Below are positions 8,788-16,853 of a DNA stretch of 64,000 nt, one piece after another (the stretch's first letter is position 1; every line of letters begins with the position of its first letter). Below the pieces are notes generated by a model. That model was not told the origin of the DNA and did no database searches. It worked only from the letters and a program-made list of their open reading frames with translations. The translations under genes and the position numbers were made by a program. This stretch comes from Glaciecola sp965660625 (GTDB taxonomy: Bacteria; Pseudomonadota; Gammaproteobacteria; Enterobacterales; Alteromonadaceae). The stretch is from NCBI GenBank assembly GCA_965660625.1, contig CBFIAR010000001.1, positions 434,001 to 498,000 of the forward strand. The letters run 5' to 3'.

Positions 8788-9416
8788 ACAAAGAGAAACG
8801 ATATGAAATGCTATCTCGTTTACGCGCCAATAACCCTCATCCGACCACCGAACTTAATTTTTCAAGCCCGTTCGAATTGCTTATCGCTGTAATATTATCC
8901 GCACAAGCCACCGACGTTGGTGTTAACAAGGCAACAGATAAGCTTTACCCCGTGGCGAATACACCCGAAGCAATCTATGCTCTGGGTATCGAAGGTTTGA
9001 GGGAATATATAAAAACGATAGGATTGTTTAATTCAAAAACTAAAAATGTAATTGAAACATGCCGAATTTTAATTGAAGATCACGGCTCAGTTGTTCCAGA
9101 AAACAGAGAGGCTTTGGAAGCTTTGCCTGGCGTTGGTAGAAAGACAGCGAACGTTGTTTTAAACACGGCATTTGGCTGGCCGACAATTGCTGTGGACACT
9201 CATATTTTTAGAGTGAGTAACCGCACCAAATTGGCAATGGGTAAGACCGTCGAAAAAGTCGAAGAAAAGCTAATTAAAGTAGTACCTAAAGAATTTAAGG
9301 TTGATGTTCACCATTGGCTAATATTACACGGCAGATACACATGTATTGCACGTAAGCCTCGATGTGGTTCTTGTATTATTGAAGATTTGTGTGAATTTAA
9401 AGATAAAATGGATTAA
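8784..9416 (+). CDS. nth: Endonuclease III (DNA glycosylase/AP lyase)
   Basis: 210 residues, same size as E. coli Nth (211). It removes oxidised pyrimidines and cleaves the abasic strand in base-excision repair. Helix-hairpin-helix LPGVGRKTANV carries the catalytic Lys, and VDTHIFRVSNR carries the catalytic Asp. The C-terminal [4Fe-4S] ligands have the expected spacing C-x6-C-x2-C-x5-C (CIARKPRCGSCIIEDLC). Last gene of the rsx operon; its cluster makes co-expression with an electron-transfer complex sensible, although no direct interaction is implied. Confidence 0.97.
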   Translation: MNKEKRYEMLSRLRANNPHPTTELNFSSPFELLIAVILSAQATDVGVNKATDKLYPVANTPEAIYALGIEGLREYIKTIGLFNSKTKNVIETCRILIEDHGSVVPENREALEALPGVGRKTANVVLNTAFGWPTIAVDTHIFRVSNRTKLAMGKTVEKVEEKLIKVVPKEFKVDVHHWLILHGRYTCIARKPRCGSCIIEDLCEFKDKMD

Positions 9417-9449
9417 ATCGATGCTGGATTAACTGACAAAGGAAATAAA

Positions 9450-9833
9450 ATGAGATTACTACATACCATGTTGCGCGTCGGTGATTTACAAAAATCTATC
9501 GCTTTTTACACTGAAACCTTGGGCATGAAGTTATTACGCCAAAGCGAAAATAAAGAGTATGAGTATACCTTGGCATTTTTAGGTTACGGCGATGAAAATA
9601 ATAATACTGTCATAGAGTTAACTTATAATTGGGGTAAATCGGATTATGAGCACGGAGAAGCGTTCGGCCACCTTGCTATCGGGGTAGATGATATTTACGC
9701 TGTCTGTAATGATATCAAAGCCAAGGGCGGCGATGTTTACAGAGCCCCTGGGCCTGTAAAAGGCGGCAAAACCGTGATTGCTTTCGTCAGAGACCCAAGT
9801 GGTTATTCCATCGAACTCATCCAAGAAAGCTAG
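9450..9833 (+). CDS. gloA: Lactoylglutathione lyase (glyoxalase I)
   Basis: 127-residue vicinal-oxygen-chelate enzyme that isomerises the methylglyoxal-glutathione hemithioacetal to S-lactoylglutathione. The four metal ligands are visible: His5 in the opening RLLHTMLRV, Glu in VIELTYNW, His in GHLAIGV and Glu in YSIELIQ. The short bacterial form of this type usually uses Ni2+. An AAAGGAA ribosome site precedes the ATG. It follows nth by 33 bases and may be read from the same transcript. Gene order gloA-rnt-grxD-sodB also occurs in E. coli. Confidence 0.96.
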   Translation: MRLLHTMLRVGDLQKSIAFYTETLGMKLLRQSENKEYEYTLAFLGYGDENNNTVIELTYNWGKSDYEHGEAFGHLAIGVDDIYAVCNDIKAKGGDVYRAPGPVKGGKTVIAFVRDPSGYSIELIQES

Positions 9834-9860
9834 CACAACATTTAATCAAAAAGGATTGAA

Positions 9861-10907
9861 ATGAGCTTGTTAAACTTAAAATCAAAAATTACCATTTCAA
9901 TCCTAATAACCATCTTTTCGATACAGACAGGCGCATTTCAGAGAAGTTATAGTAAAACCGTTAGTGAAAAACCTCCATTCGTTGTGATAGCACACCGCGG
10001 TGCTTCAGGCTATTTACCAGAACACACATTAGACGCAGCCACCCTCGCCTTCATGCAAGGTGCAAACTATATAGAGCAAGATATTGTATTAACGGCAGAT
10101 AACATGCCCATCGTTTTACATGATATTCATATCGACACCGTCACGAACGTTGAATCTATCTTCCCTGACCGTCATCGTGATGATGGCCGATATTATGCTA
10201 TTGATTTTACGTGGGCTGAAATTCAGCAACTGCTTGTGCATGAGCGCGACGACGAGTTCGGCAATCAAGTTTACCCTAAGCGTTATAAAGGACGAGAAGC
10301 GTTTAAAGTTGCTTCTTTCGAGCAGCACATAAGCCATATTAAGACATTAAGTAAGATCTTTGGTAAACACGTGGGTTATTATCCTGAGATTAAAGCACCT
10401 GAGTGGCACCTGTCTGAGGGAAAAGATATCACAAAAATGGTGGTTAACTTGCTCGAAAAGCACGGATTAACTGCTCCCGATGCTAACATTTTCATCCAGT
10501 GTTTTTATCCTGCAACCCTTAAACGAATCAGGAGTGAATTTAAGCTCAAGGTTAATCTTGTGCAATTAATTGCTGATAACAGTTGGAATGAATCAAGCGC
10601 TGATTATGCTTTCATGCAATCGAAGAAAGGGCTGGAGGAGGTTGCTGAGTATGCTAGCGGCATAGGCCCATGGTTACCGCAGATTTACAATCCTAATTCC
10701 AAAAACGCAACGGAACTGCTGGAAAATGCAAAGGTTTTAGGTTTGACTGTGCACCCTTACACATTCCGAGCCGATGATTTAGCCTTCAATATGAATGCTG
10801 AAACGCTTTTAGAGTTACTGCATGAAAAACTAAAAGTTGATGGAATTTTTACCGATCATACTGACATCGTGCATAAAATTGTCGATAAAATCTCGACTAC
10901 CAAATGA
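9861..10907 (+). CDS. glpQ: Periplasmic glycerophosphodiester phosphodiesterase
   Basis: 348-residue exported enzyme that hydrolyses deacylated phospholipids to glycerol-3-phosphate and an alcohol. A signal peptide covers about residues 1-30. The GDPD signature is IAHRGASGYLPEH (His45, Arg46, Glu54), followed by EQDIVLTADNMPIVLHD with metal-ligand Glu/Asp and the second His. Length and the long GlpQ-type insertion fit GlpQ rather than the shorter cytosolic UgpQ. An AAAGGA site lies 6 bases before the ATG. Convergent with motY, with no strong terminator in the 54-base gap. Confidence 0.93.
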   Translation: MSLLNLKSKITISILITIFSIQTGAFQRSYSKTVSEKPPFVVIAHRGASGYLPEHTLDAATLAFMQGANYIEQDIVLTADNMPIVLHDIHIDTVTNVESIFPDRHRDDGRYYAIDFTWAEIQQLLVHERDDEFGNQVYPKRYKGREAFKVASFEQHISHIKTLSKIFGKHVGYYPEIKAPEWHLSEGKDITKMVVNLLEKHGLTAPDANIFIQCFYPATLKRIRSEFKLKVNLVQLIADNSWNESSADYAFMQSKKGLEEVAEYASGIGPWLPQIYNPNSKNATELLENAKVLGLTVHPYTFRADDLAFNMNAETLLELLHEKLKVDGIFTDHTDIVHKIVDKISTTK

Positions 10908-10961
10908 TGGAAATAGCATTTTAAGCGTATTAATTCCTCTGCTTAACGTTATCACCTTTTA

Positions 10962-11825
10962 CTATAATTTCGCCAGCTGGATAATAACACGACGATTCTT
11001 CGCTCTAGACAACTCATTGTCGTTCGCAGCCACATGACGCTTTTCACCATGCCCTGTTACTTCAATTCGTGTTACGTCGACACCTTGAGCAGCAAAATAG
11101 TCTCTGATCTCATTGGCTCGACGAATAGACAGTTGTTCATTATTCCACGACCCGCCATAGCTATCTGTATAACCATCAAGCAGCACTAGCTCTAACCCAA
11201 TATCCTCTTTTAAGTAATCGCCAATCATATCTAAACGGCGCTTTGAATAGTTGGTGAGTTTCACGCTGTTCTTTTTATAACTCAGAACAGTGTATGCAAT
11301 ATCCTCAAAATTATACGGCAATAAGTTTGCGACACATTGTGAAAAGGAAAAATAGGATTGCTCAAAATTACTTGAATTTAATGCCACAGCAACAGCGTCG
11401 TAGCGATTATTCCAATCTTGATAATAAATAGTCGGCCAGTAACCTTTTTCTAATTCAGTGAGCATTTCCCACGCTGAGTCGGAAGGCAAATCGCCATCGT
11501 ACTGTTTACGTAAACTCATGGTTCCAATGGTTTTTTGAAGCGCACCAGGCATCCAATTAGGTGGAACAGAGTAAACAGTGGCGGTGTCGTAACGATTAGG
11601 CAAATGCAGCATATCCAGCACAAACTCCAAATTAAGCTGCTTTGATGCTTCAGTTACAAAAGACGCCATGCCGTACCCAGGTATAGGATGTTTAAGTTCA
11701 CAACTTAAGCGTGATTGCTCGCCAAGCGACCATTCAGAATTTTCTATAGACGCGCTGTACTCCCTTAAATTTGCTGATACAGCAATAGGCAGCACTGAAA
11801 GCAAGCCGATGAGGTATTTTTTCAT
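10962..11825 (-). CDS. motY: Sodium-type flagellar motor protein MotY
   Basis: 287 residues with a cleavable signal peptide (ending near VSA at residue 18), an N-terminal MotY-specific domain, and a C-terminal OmpA-like peptidoglycan-binding domain (about 170-285; LLDGYTDSYGG, LSIRRANEIRDYF, VTGHGEKR). In Vibrio, MotY forms the T-ring with MotX and is required for the Na+-driven polar flagellar motor. Its divergent position next to rnt is the same as in Vibrio, which separates it from generic OmpA-like proteins. This implies that the organism swims with a Na+-type motor. Confidence 0.9.
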   Translation of the reverse strand: MKKYLIGLLSVLPIAVSANLREYSASIENSEWSLGEQSRLSCELKHPIPGYGMASFVTEASKQLNLEFVLDMLHLPNRYDTATVYSVPPNWMPGALQKTIGTMSLRKQYDGDLPSDSAWEMLTELEKGYWPTIYYQDWNNRYDAVAVALNSSNFEQSYFSFSQCVANLLPYNFEDIAYTVLSYKKNSVKLTNYSKRRLDMIGDYLKEDIGLELVLLDGYTDSYGGSWNNEQLSIRRANEIRDYFAAQGVDVTRIEVTGHGEKRHVAANDNELSRAKNRRVIIQLAKL

Positions 11826-12036
11826 AGTTGATACAATCTCTGAGAACTTAGATAAGGTATCGACAATTTTAATAAAATGTTTAGAATTGCGATGACATTT
11901 ACAGCAATACTTTTACACAAACAGTTATCATGAGCATTTCCAAGAATTGCTATTTGATATTACTTGTATGCATCGCTTTTTCTTCTTCATCTGCATTAAA
12001 TTCAACGGTGCAAAATTAAGGATTTTTAACTACTTC

Positions 12037-12678
12037 ATGACAATAACAAAACCGGCACTTAAAGACCGATTTCGCGGCTATTTCCCTGTGATCATCGACG
12101 TCGAAACAGCAGGCTTTAATGCAAGAACAGACGCTCTTTTAGAGATTGCAGCCGTAACCCTTAAACTTGACGCAAACGGAGATCTGGTGCCTGACACGAC
12201 GTTTCATGAGCATGTGCAGCCTTTTGAAGGTGCGAATATCGAACAGGCTGCGATTGATTTCAATGGGATTGACCCTTTTTGTGCGTTACGCGGAGCATTG
12301 GACGAAAGCACGGTATTTAATAAGCTGTGTAAGCATGTCAGAAAATATCAGAAGGAGGCAGACTGTCAACGCTCAGTAATAGTGGCTCACAACGCTGCTT
12401 TTGACCAAGGTTTCGTGAATGCCGCAATACAAAGGCAGAATATTAAGAGGACTCCATTTCACCCCTTCGTATCATTCGATACCACATCCCTCTCAGCACT
12501 AGCTCTGGGGCAAACGGTGCTAGTAAAAGCGTGTCAAGCTGCCGCAATTCCGTTTGAACAAGCTGAAGCCCATTCAGCATTATATGACACGCAGCGCACT
12601 GCTGACTTGTTTTGCTTCATTGTCAATCGTTATAAAAACTTAGGTGGCTGGCCGCTTCCAAATCTAATTGAGAATTAA
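12037..12678 (+). CDS. rnt: Ribonuclease T
   Basis: 213-residue DEDDh 3'-5' exoribonuclease that trims tRNA, 5S and 23S rRNA 3' ends. Catalytic Asp21 and Glu23 are in VIIDVETAGF, the second Asp is in AHNAAFDQGF, and the His/Asp pair is in AHSALYDTQRTADLF. The RNase T substrate-binding basic patches are consistent. I chose the ATG at 12037 because the conserved protein begins there and AAGGA lies upstream at 12018; in-frame codons back to 11947 add 30 non-conserved residues. Confidence 0.95.
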   Translation: MTITKPALKDRFRGYFPVIIDVETAGFNARTDALLEIAAVTLKLDANGDLVPDTTFHEHVQPFEGANIEQAAIDFNGIDPFCALRGALDESTVFNKLCKHVRKYQKEADCQRSVIVAHNAAFDQGFVNAAIQRQNIKRTPFHPFVSFDTTSLSALALGQTVLVKACQAAAIPFEQAEAHSALYDTQRTADLFCFIVNRYKNLGGWPLPNLIEN

Positions 12679-12703
12679 TCGCAAAAACCTTGCAATCAAT
12701 CTA

Positions 12704-12722
12704 AACAACAACTATTATCATT
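12704..12722. promoter_or_regulatory. Candidate Fur box upstream of bfd
   Basis: The 19-mer AACAACAACTATTATCATT matches the Fur consensus half-site ATTATCATT perfectly on the right and 5 of 9 on the left. It lies 28 bases before the bfd start, overlapping where a promoter should be. Bfd genes are commonly Fur-repressed (family knowledge). Confidence 0.5.
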
Positions 12723-12749
12723 TGCATATTGATAAATAGGCGGTCGTCG

Positions 12750-12944
12750 ATGTTCGTTTGTATGTGTTATGGCATTACTGATAAGCAGATTAAGAACGCA
12801 GTGGAAACACACGGCGTTGGCAATATGCGAGAATTGAAAAAAGTAATGACCCTTGGTAGCCAGTGCGGAAAATGCATTGAGTTAGCCCAAGAAATTATTA
12901 ATAACACGATAATGGATGATAGCTTGTTTCGCGAAGCTAGTTAG
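12750..12944 (+). CDS. bfd: Bacterioferritin-associated ferredoxin
   Basis: 64-residue [2Fe-2S] protein that reduces bacterioferritin to mobilise stored iron. Ligands Cys4 and Cys6 (FVCMCYGIT) and Cys39 and Cys42 (GSQCGKC) have the family spacing, and the length equals E. coli Bfd. An in-frame upstream ATG at 12729 would add seven residues; the conserved N-terminus favours 12750. Isolated on the + strand between rnt and grxD, with its own candidate Fur box. No bacterioferritin gene is in the window. Confidence 0.93.
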   Translation: MFVCMCYGITDKQIKNAVETHGVGNMRELKKVMTLGSQCGKCIELAQEIINNTIMDDSLFREAS

Positions 12945-12980
12945 GTTTTATGCTCTCTACTAACTGAAATATGACAAAGA

Positions 12981-13040
12981 AAAGCCTCACTAGTAAAGTA
13001 GCGCCAATACATCGGATACTTTAATAATGAGGCTTTTTTT
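12981..13040. terminator. Nested hairpin terminator between bfd and grxD
   Basis: The outer stem AAAGCCTCA (12981-12989) pairs with TGAGGCTTT (13028-13036), followed by a T-run. An inner stem AAAGTA (12995-13000) pairs with TACTTT (13017-13022). On the minus strand the stem is followed by TTTTCTTTG, so it can serve both convergent genes. Confidence 0.75.
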
Positions 13041-13063
13041 ATTATTGCTAAGGCTGGTGGTGA

Positions 13064-13390
13064 TTAGTCTTCTGACTTCACTGAGGCTTCTTGCAACAGT
13101 GGCTGTAACTCACCTTGTTGAAACATTTCTAAAATAATGTCGCAACCGCCAATCAACTCACCTTTTACCCAAAGTTGTGGAAACGTTGGCCAATCAGCAA
13201 ATTTAGGTAGCTCGCTTCGTATATCTGGATTCTGTAAAATATCAACATAAGCGAATTGTTCACCGCAATTCATTAGTGCTTGAACTGTTTGAGCAGAAAA
13301 ACCACAGCTCGGAAGCTTAGGCGACCCTTTCATGTACAATAAAATCGGGTTTTCACTAATTTGTTCTTTAATTTTATCTATTGTTTCCAT
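13064..13390 (-). CDS. grxD: Monothiol glutaredoxin (Grx4 type)
   Basis: 108-residue CGFS glutaredoxin; the active-site CGFS has Cys29 and is preceded by KGSPKLPS. These proteins form glutathione-bridged [2Fe-2S] dimers and take part in Fe-S trafficking and iron signalling, often with BolA. WPTFPQLWVKGELIGGCDI is the conserved glutathione-binding region. The neighbouring bfd and sodB reinforce an iron/oxidative-stress theme; grxD also lies near sodB in E. coli. Confidence 0.96.
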   Translation of the reverse strand: METIDKIKEQISENPILLYMKGSPKLPSCGFSAQTVQALMNCGEQFAYVDILQNPDIRSELPKFADWPTFPQLWVKGELIGGCDIILEMFQQGELQPLLQEASVKSED

Positions 13391-13601
13391 TAAATGACCT
13401 TAATCTGAAAAATGCTAATATCGTGTCGCCGCTCCGTTCTCATATGCGGTTTGTCTAAAAAAAAACAACCCATACTCCCTAATATTGATGTATTAAGAAT
13501 AGTAGAACGAAAAAACAGTAAAAAATGATCTTCTTTTGTTTTTATCTCGAACTAATTATAACTGATTAAATAAATTTTTTAGCGATTATTCTTGGGTTTA
13601 G

Positions 13602-13607
13602 TATAAT
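13602..13607 (+). promoter_or_regulatory. Possible -10 element upstream of sodB
   Basis: The 389-base gap 13391-13779 holds a perfect TATAAT here, without a convincing -35, about 170 bases before sodB. A small hairpin (ACCAT/ATGGT) near 13699 lies in the would-be leader. No other feature is evident in the gap. Confidence 0.3.
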
Positions 13608-13779
13608 AGTCCCAATAATGAATGGAGCACCATAAAATCATTGAATGAAAACACGCTTAGATCACTAGGTTAATAAGAAACGAATTACGTGGTTTTGACC
13701 ATCGGTATGGTTAATCCAATAAGCCCGTAAGTGTTAGCTTTAAATTCGACCTAAAAATATACCAAAAACGGAGAGAAAC

Positions 13780-14361
13780 ATGGCTTTTGAATTACCTGCA
13801 CTACCTTATGAAAAAAATGCACTTGAACCACACATTTCTGCAGAAACATTAGAATTTCATTACGGTAAGCATCACGCGACTTACGTGACTAAATTGAATG
13901 GGTTAGTTGAAGGGACTGATTTAGCAACAAAATCACTTGAAGAAATTGTTAAAAATTCAGATGGCGGTGTTTTCAACAATGCTGCACAAATTTGGAATCA
14001 CACTTTTTATTGGAATAGCCTGAGTCCAAATGGCGGCGGCGAACCGTCTGGTGCACTAGCCGATGCAATCAACGCTAAGTGGGGATCATTTGCTGACTTT
14101 AAAGTTGCGTTCAATGATAAAGCGGTTAATAACTTTGGCTCAAGTTGGACTTGGTTGGTAAAAAATGCTGACGGTAACTTAGACATCGTGAACACAAGCA
14201 ACGCTGGTACCCCAATCACTGAGGAAGGTGTTACTCCTTTACTTACATGTGATTTGTGGGAACACGCTTATTACATCGACTACCGCAATGTACGTCCAAA
14301 TTATTTGGAAGCATATTGGGCACTTGCTAACTGGGATTTTGCTGCGAGCAACTTCGCATAA
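13780..14361 (+). CDS. sodB: Superoxide dismutase, Fe type
   Basis: 193 residues, exactly the E. coli SodB length. It dismutates superoxide in the cytoplasm. Metal ligands are His27, His74, Asp158 and His162; Gln70 in AAQIWNHTFYW is at the position characteristic of Fe-SOD (Mn enzymes place the glutamine elsewhere). A GGAGAG ribosome site lies just before the ATG. It is monocistronic with its own terminator. Confidence 0.97.
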   Translation: MAFELPALPYEKNALEPHISAETLEFHYGKHHATYVTKLNGLVEGTDLATKSLEEIVKNSDGGVFNNAAQIWNHTFYWNSLSPNGGGEPSGALADAINAKWGSFADFKVAFNDKAVNNFGSSWTWLVKNADGNLDIVNTSNAGTPITEEGVTPLLTCDLWEHAYYIDYRNVRPNYLEAYWALANWDFAASNFA

Positions 14362-14413
14362 AGAGTACTGGCGGAGCAATCGCGTAGATTGCGTTTATCA
14401 GGCTTAATTTATT

Positions 14414-14455
14414 AAAAACCACCAGGCTTAGTTATCTAGGCATTGGTGGTTTTTT
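14414..14455 (+). terminator. Rho-independent terminator of sodB
   Basis: AAAAACCACCA (14414-14424) pairs with TGGTGGTTTTT (14444-14454), with a T-run at the end. The A-run on the other side makes it usable in both directions, serving the convergent gene as well. Confidence 0.85.
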
Positions 14456-14518
14456 ATCTAAGATGTAGTCTTTACTCCGATTTAGTCTTTGATATGAAGA
14501 CAGCCTCAGCTCTCTCTT

Positions 14519-15505
14519 TTATTCAATAGGAGGCGGACGATTACATACTAATGCAATCTTATCGCCTTGTTGTGAAAAGCTCAGTCGGCTAACCCCGACA
14601 GAACATACCGCGCTCAAATCAGCAAACTCAGTCCATTTTGAGGCATCACTTTTATATTGCCATTGATACAATTTATTCCCCACTGCAGTCACCGCATAGC
14701 CTTTTGGTGACCACGCATAATAGTAACTACCATCAGGCATGTTAATTAACGCAACGCTTGTTTTCTTTGCAGTATCAATTGCTCTGAGTTGCCAAGTATT
14801 GTCATCAATTTGCTTACTGTAACTGAACAAACTTGAACCTGGTATTACCCATAAACTTGGCCCTATTCCAGTATCAAGCACTCTACCCTGATCCATTTGC
14901 TGATTAACACTCGCTAATCGTAATGTGTGCGGTGCACCCAGAACGAATAGCAGAACTTTCGTTTTGCCGTCCCACACATGATACCCAACAGGTTCAACTG
15001 CAGGTAAAAGATTTTGCGTAGCGACACCGCTATCGATTCCTAAAGACCAAAGCTCCTGCTTACCTTGTGCATTAACTCTTATCACCGACAAGCCTTTACC
15101 ATCGGGCATGGGCGTTGGACTATATTCACTGCTTGGCGAATTACTTAGATTTTTTGAAGTATTAGAAGCAAAGTCGTACACGAATATGTCTGTTTGACCT
15201 GTGCTATCTGCGGTGACCATCTGCGTATATGCTAAGGCCCTGTCACTATTGAAAAAATATGGCTGGTTGGTATAAGTAGGGGTGTCTGTTATCTTTCTGA
15301 CATTGCTTAATTGAATCTTTTCTTTTATTGCTTGCTCTACGTTAGTATCAGGCTCAGTGCTTGTTGGGTCAAGGCGTTCATAACTCACCTCAGCAAGCAC
15401 AATATCCGACCCCATATCAGTTTGAGCAGACACAACAGATATAAGCGAGCACAGCAATACGATTGATAATAGCGTTAACTTTACGACGTGCCTTTGTTTA
15501 GACAT
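14519..15505 (-). CDS. Exported TolB-like beta-propeller protein
   Basis: 328 residues with a signal peptide (about 1-27, cleaved after VSA). The body has PD40/WD40-like blades: repeated pieces such as DIFVYDFASNTSKNLSNSP, EYSPTPMPDGKGLSVIRV and YYYAWSPKGYAVTAV resemble TolB C-terminal propeller repeats. No catalytic domain is visible. It is transcribed with the MFS gene 24 bases upstream. Its role is unknown; periplasmic sensing or a protein-interaction scaffold is possible. It is not TolB itself: it lacks the TolB N-terminal domain and the tol-pal context. Confidence 0.6.
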   Translation of the reverse strand: MSKQRHVVKLTLLSIVLLCSLISVVSAQTDMGSDIVLAEVSYERLDPTSTEPDTNVEQAIKEKIQLSNVRKITDTPTYTNQPYFFNSDRALAYTQMVTADSTGQTDIFVYDFASNTSKNLSNSPSSEYSPTPMPDGKGLSVIRVNAQGKQELWSLGIDSGVATQNLLPAVEPVGYHVWDGKTKVLLFVLGAPHTLRLASVNQQMDQGRVLDTGIGPSLWVIPGSSLFSYSKQIDDNTWQLRAIDTAKKTSVALINMPDGSYYYAWSPKGYAVTAVGNKLYQWQYKSDASKWTEFADLSAVCSVGVSRLSFSQQGDKIALVCNRPPPIE

Positions 15506-15529
15506 TTTACAATGCTCCTATTGTTATTT

Positions 15530-16747
15530 TTACGTTTCTTGATGCTTGGCTGGGCAAAATCCTTTGTTGCCAACCAAGAGTAATGCGATGGCGCCAACAA
15601 ATGCAAAGCTTGCAGATATGATAAAACTTTTCTCAGCACCTGTGCCCTGCATCCATATATTACCAGCGATGAAACTCCCTAGCGCACCGCCTATACCAAA
15701 TGCAATGCTGACATATAGCGCTTGAGCCCTGCTGTGAAAACCACTTGCGAAATACGTATATAAAAAGTGCACAGACGTGGCGTGAGTCATGCCAAAGCTA
15801 AAAGCATGTAGTGTTTGACTTAATATGATCGCACTCGCAAATTGCGGCATCAACGCTAAAATCAACCACCTCAGTGACGTCAGCAGCATCGACAATATTA
15901 ACATCCACTTGACACCGAACTTGGCGATGAGTCGTGATGCAATAATAAAGATGCCAATTTCAGACAGTACGCCAACAGCAATAAATAAACCAGTTTGTTT
16001 TCCTGAGTAATCTAAATCTGCCATATAAAGCGCAAAAAAACTGTAATAGGAACCAAAGCTAATTTGTAGGAAAATAGCTGAAATAATAAACACAACGAAT
16101 ACCAGGCTTCGTGCTTTATGCCATTCATTAACCACGACTCTTTCGTGCTTTGGTATTCTTTGAGGTGACGCAATAAAAAGTGAGCTGATGTATAGCGCAA
16201 ATAAACAGAAACTCGACGTATAAATAATAACTTCCGTTGAGAAATAATCGAGAAGAAAGCCAACGAGTAAACTCAATAAAATGAAGCCGATACTGCCCCA
16301 TAAGCGCACAGCGCCATAACCACCCCTGTTATCTTTAGTGGCATTTACCGTAATCACTTCAAGTTGCGGAAGCACCGCAGTCCAGAACATCATCATCATC
16401 CCGAAACTGAAGGTCAACGTCCAGAAACTGAAAGAGAAGTAAACGGCAGAAAACGTCATAAAAGCGAGTAAACAACCAAAACGGACGATATCCGCACCGC
16501 GCCCAGTTTTGTCTGCAATGGCTGCCCATAAGTTAGGGCCAAGAACTCGAGTTAATGTAATGATGGCGAGTAAACTGCCAATTTCCTGTGAACTAAAACC
16601 TCGCCCATCAAGGAAAACACCGGCGTAAGGCGTAATGACGCCTAACTGCCCGAAATAAAAAAGATAGGTAAGAGAAATAAGTCCTAAATTGGTGCGGCTT
16701 GAAATAGCCGCCTTACTTTTCGTCGTGAACAGTGTTGACAATAGCAA
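15530..16747 (-). CDS. MFS transporter, phenylpropionate-permease (HcaT)-like
   Basis: 405 residues, twelve predicted helices. The N-terminal YLFYFGQLGVITPYAGVFL followed by IGSLLAIITLTRVLGPNLWAAIAD resembles the PPP/HcaT-type MFS_1-like subgroup of H+-coupled importers. GYGAVRLWGSIGFILL is the conserved mid-helix motif of this subgroup. The real substrate is unknown and phenylpropionate should not be assumed. It lies downstream of aroC, separated by an inverted-repeat structure, and is followed by the propeller gene. Confidence 0.8.
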   Translation of the reverse strand: MLLSTLFTTKSKAAISSRTNLGLISLTYLFYFGQLGVITPYAGVFLDGRGFSSQEIGSLLAIITLTRVLGPNLWAAIADKTGRGADIVRFGCLLAFMTFSAVYFSFSFWTLTFSFGMMMMFWTAVLPQLEVITVNATKDNRGGYGAVRLWGSIGFILLSLLVGFLLDYFSTEVIIYTSSFCLFALYISSLFIASPQRIPKHERVVVNEWHKARSLVFVVFIISAIFLQISFGSYYSFFALYMADLDYSGKQTGLFIAVGVLSEIGIFIIASRLIAKFGVKWMLILSMLLTSLRWLILALMPQFASAIILSQTLHAFSFGMTHATSVHFLYTYFASGFHSRAQALYVSIAFGIGGALGSFIAGNIWMQGTGAEKSFIISASFAFVGAIALLLVGNKGFCPAKHQET

Positions 16748-16773
16748 GGCTTAATCCTTTTCATGTGTGGTGC

Positions 16774-16849
16774 TAGTGACACAAAGAGAATCAAAACAGC
16801 TTGAAAAATACTGTTTTGACCAATCTTCTCTATTGTAAAACTGTCACTA
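16774..16849. repeat. Nested imperfect inverted repeat between aroC and the MFS gene
   Basis: Three helices nest: TAGTGACA (16774-16781) with TGTCACTA (16842-16849), AGAGAA (16785-16790) with TTCTCT (16826-16831), and CAAAACAG (16792-16799) with CTGTTTTG (16811-16818). It fills most of the 106-base gap. It could attenuate transcription, protect the aroC mRNA end, or be a small repeat element. Confidence 0.6.
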
Positions 16850-16853
16850 CTGG

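Noticed and set aside
11947..12036. N-terminal 30-residue extension of RNase T
   Set aside because: It lacks family similarity, and a better-supported ATG with AAGGA lies at 12037.
14519..15505. TolB of the Tol-Pal system
   Set aside because: It has propeller-like repeats but lacks the TolB N-terminal domain, and there is no tol/pal neighbourhood.
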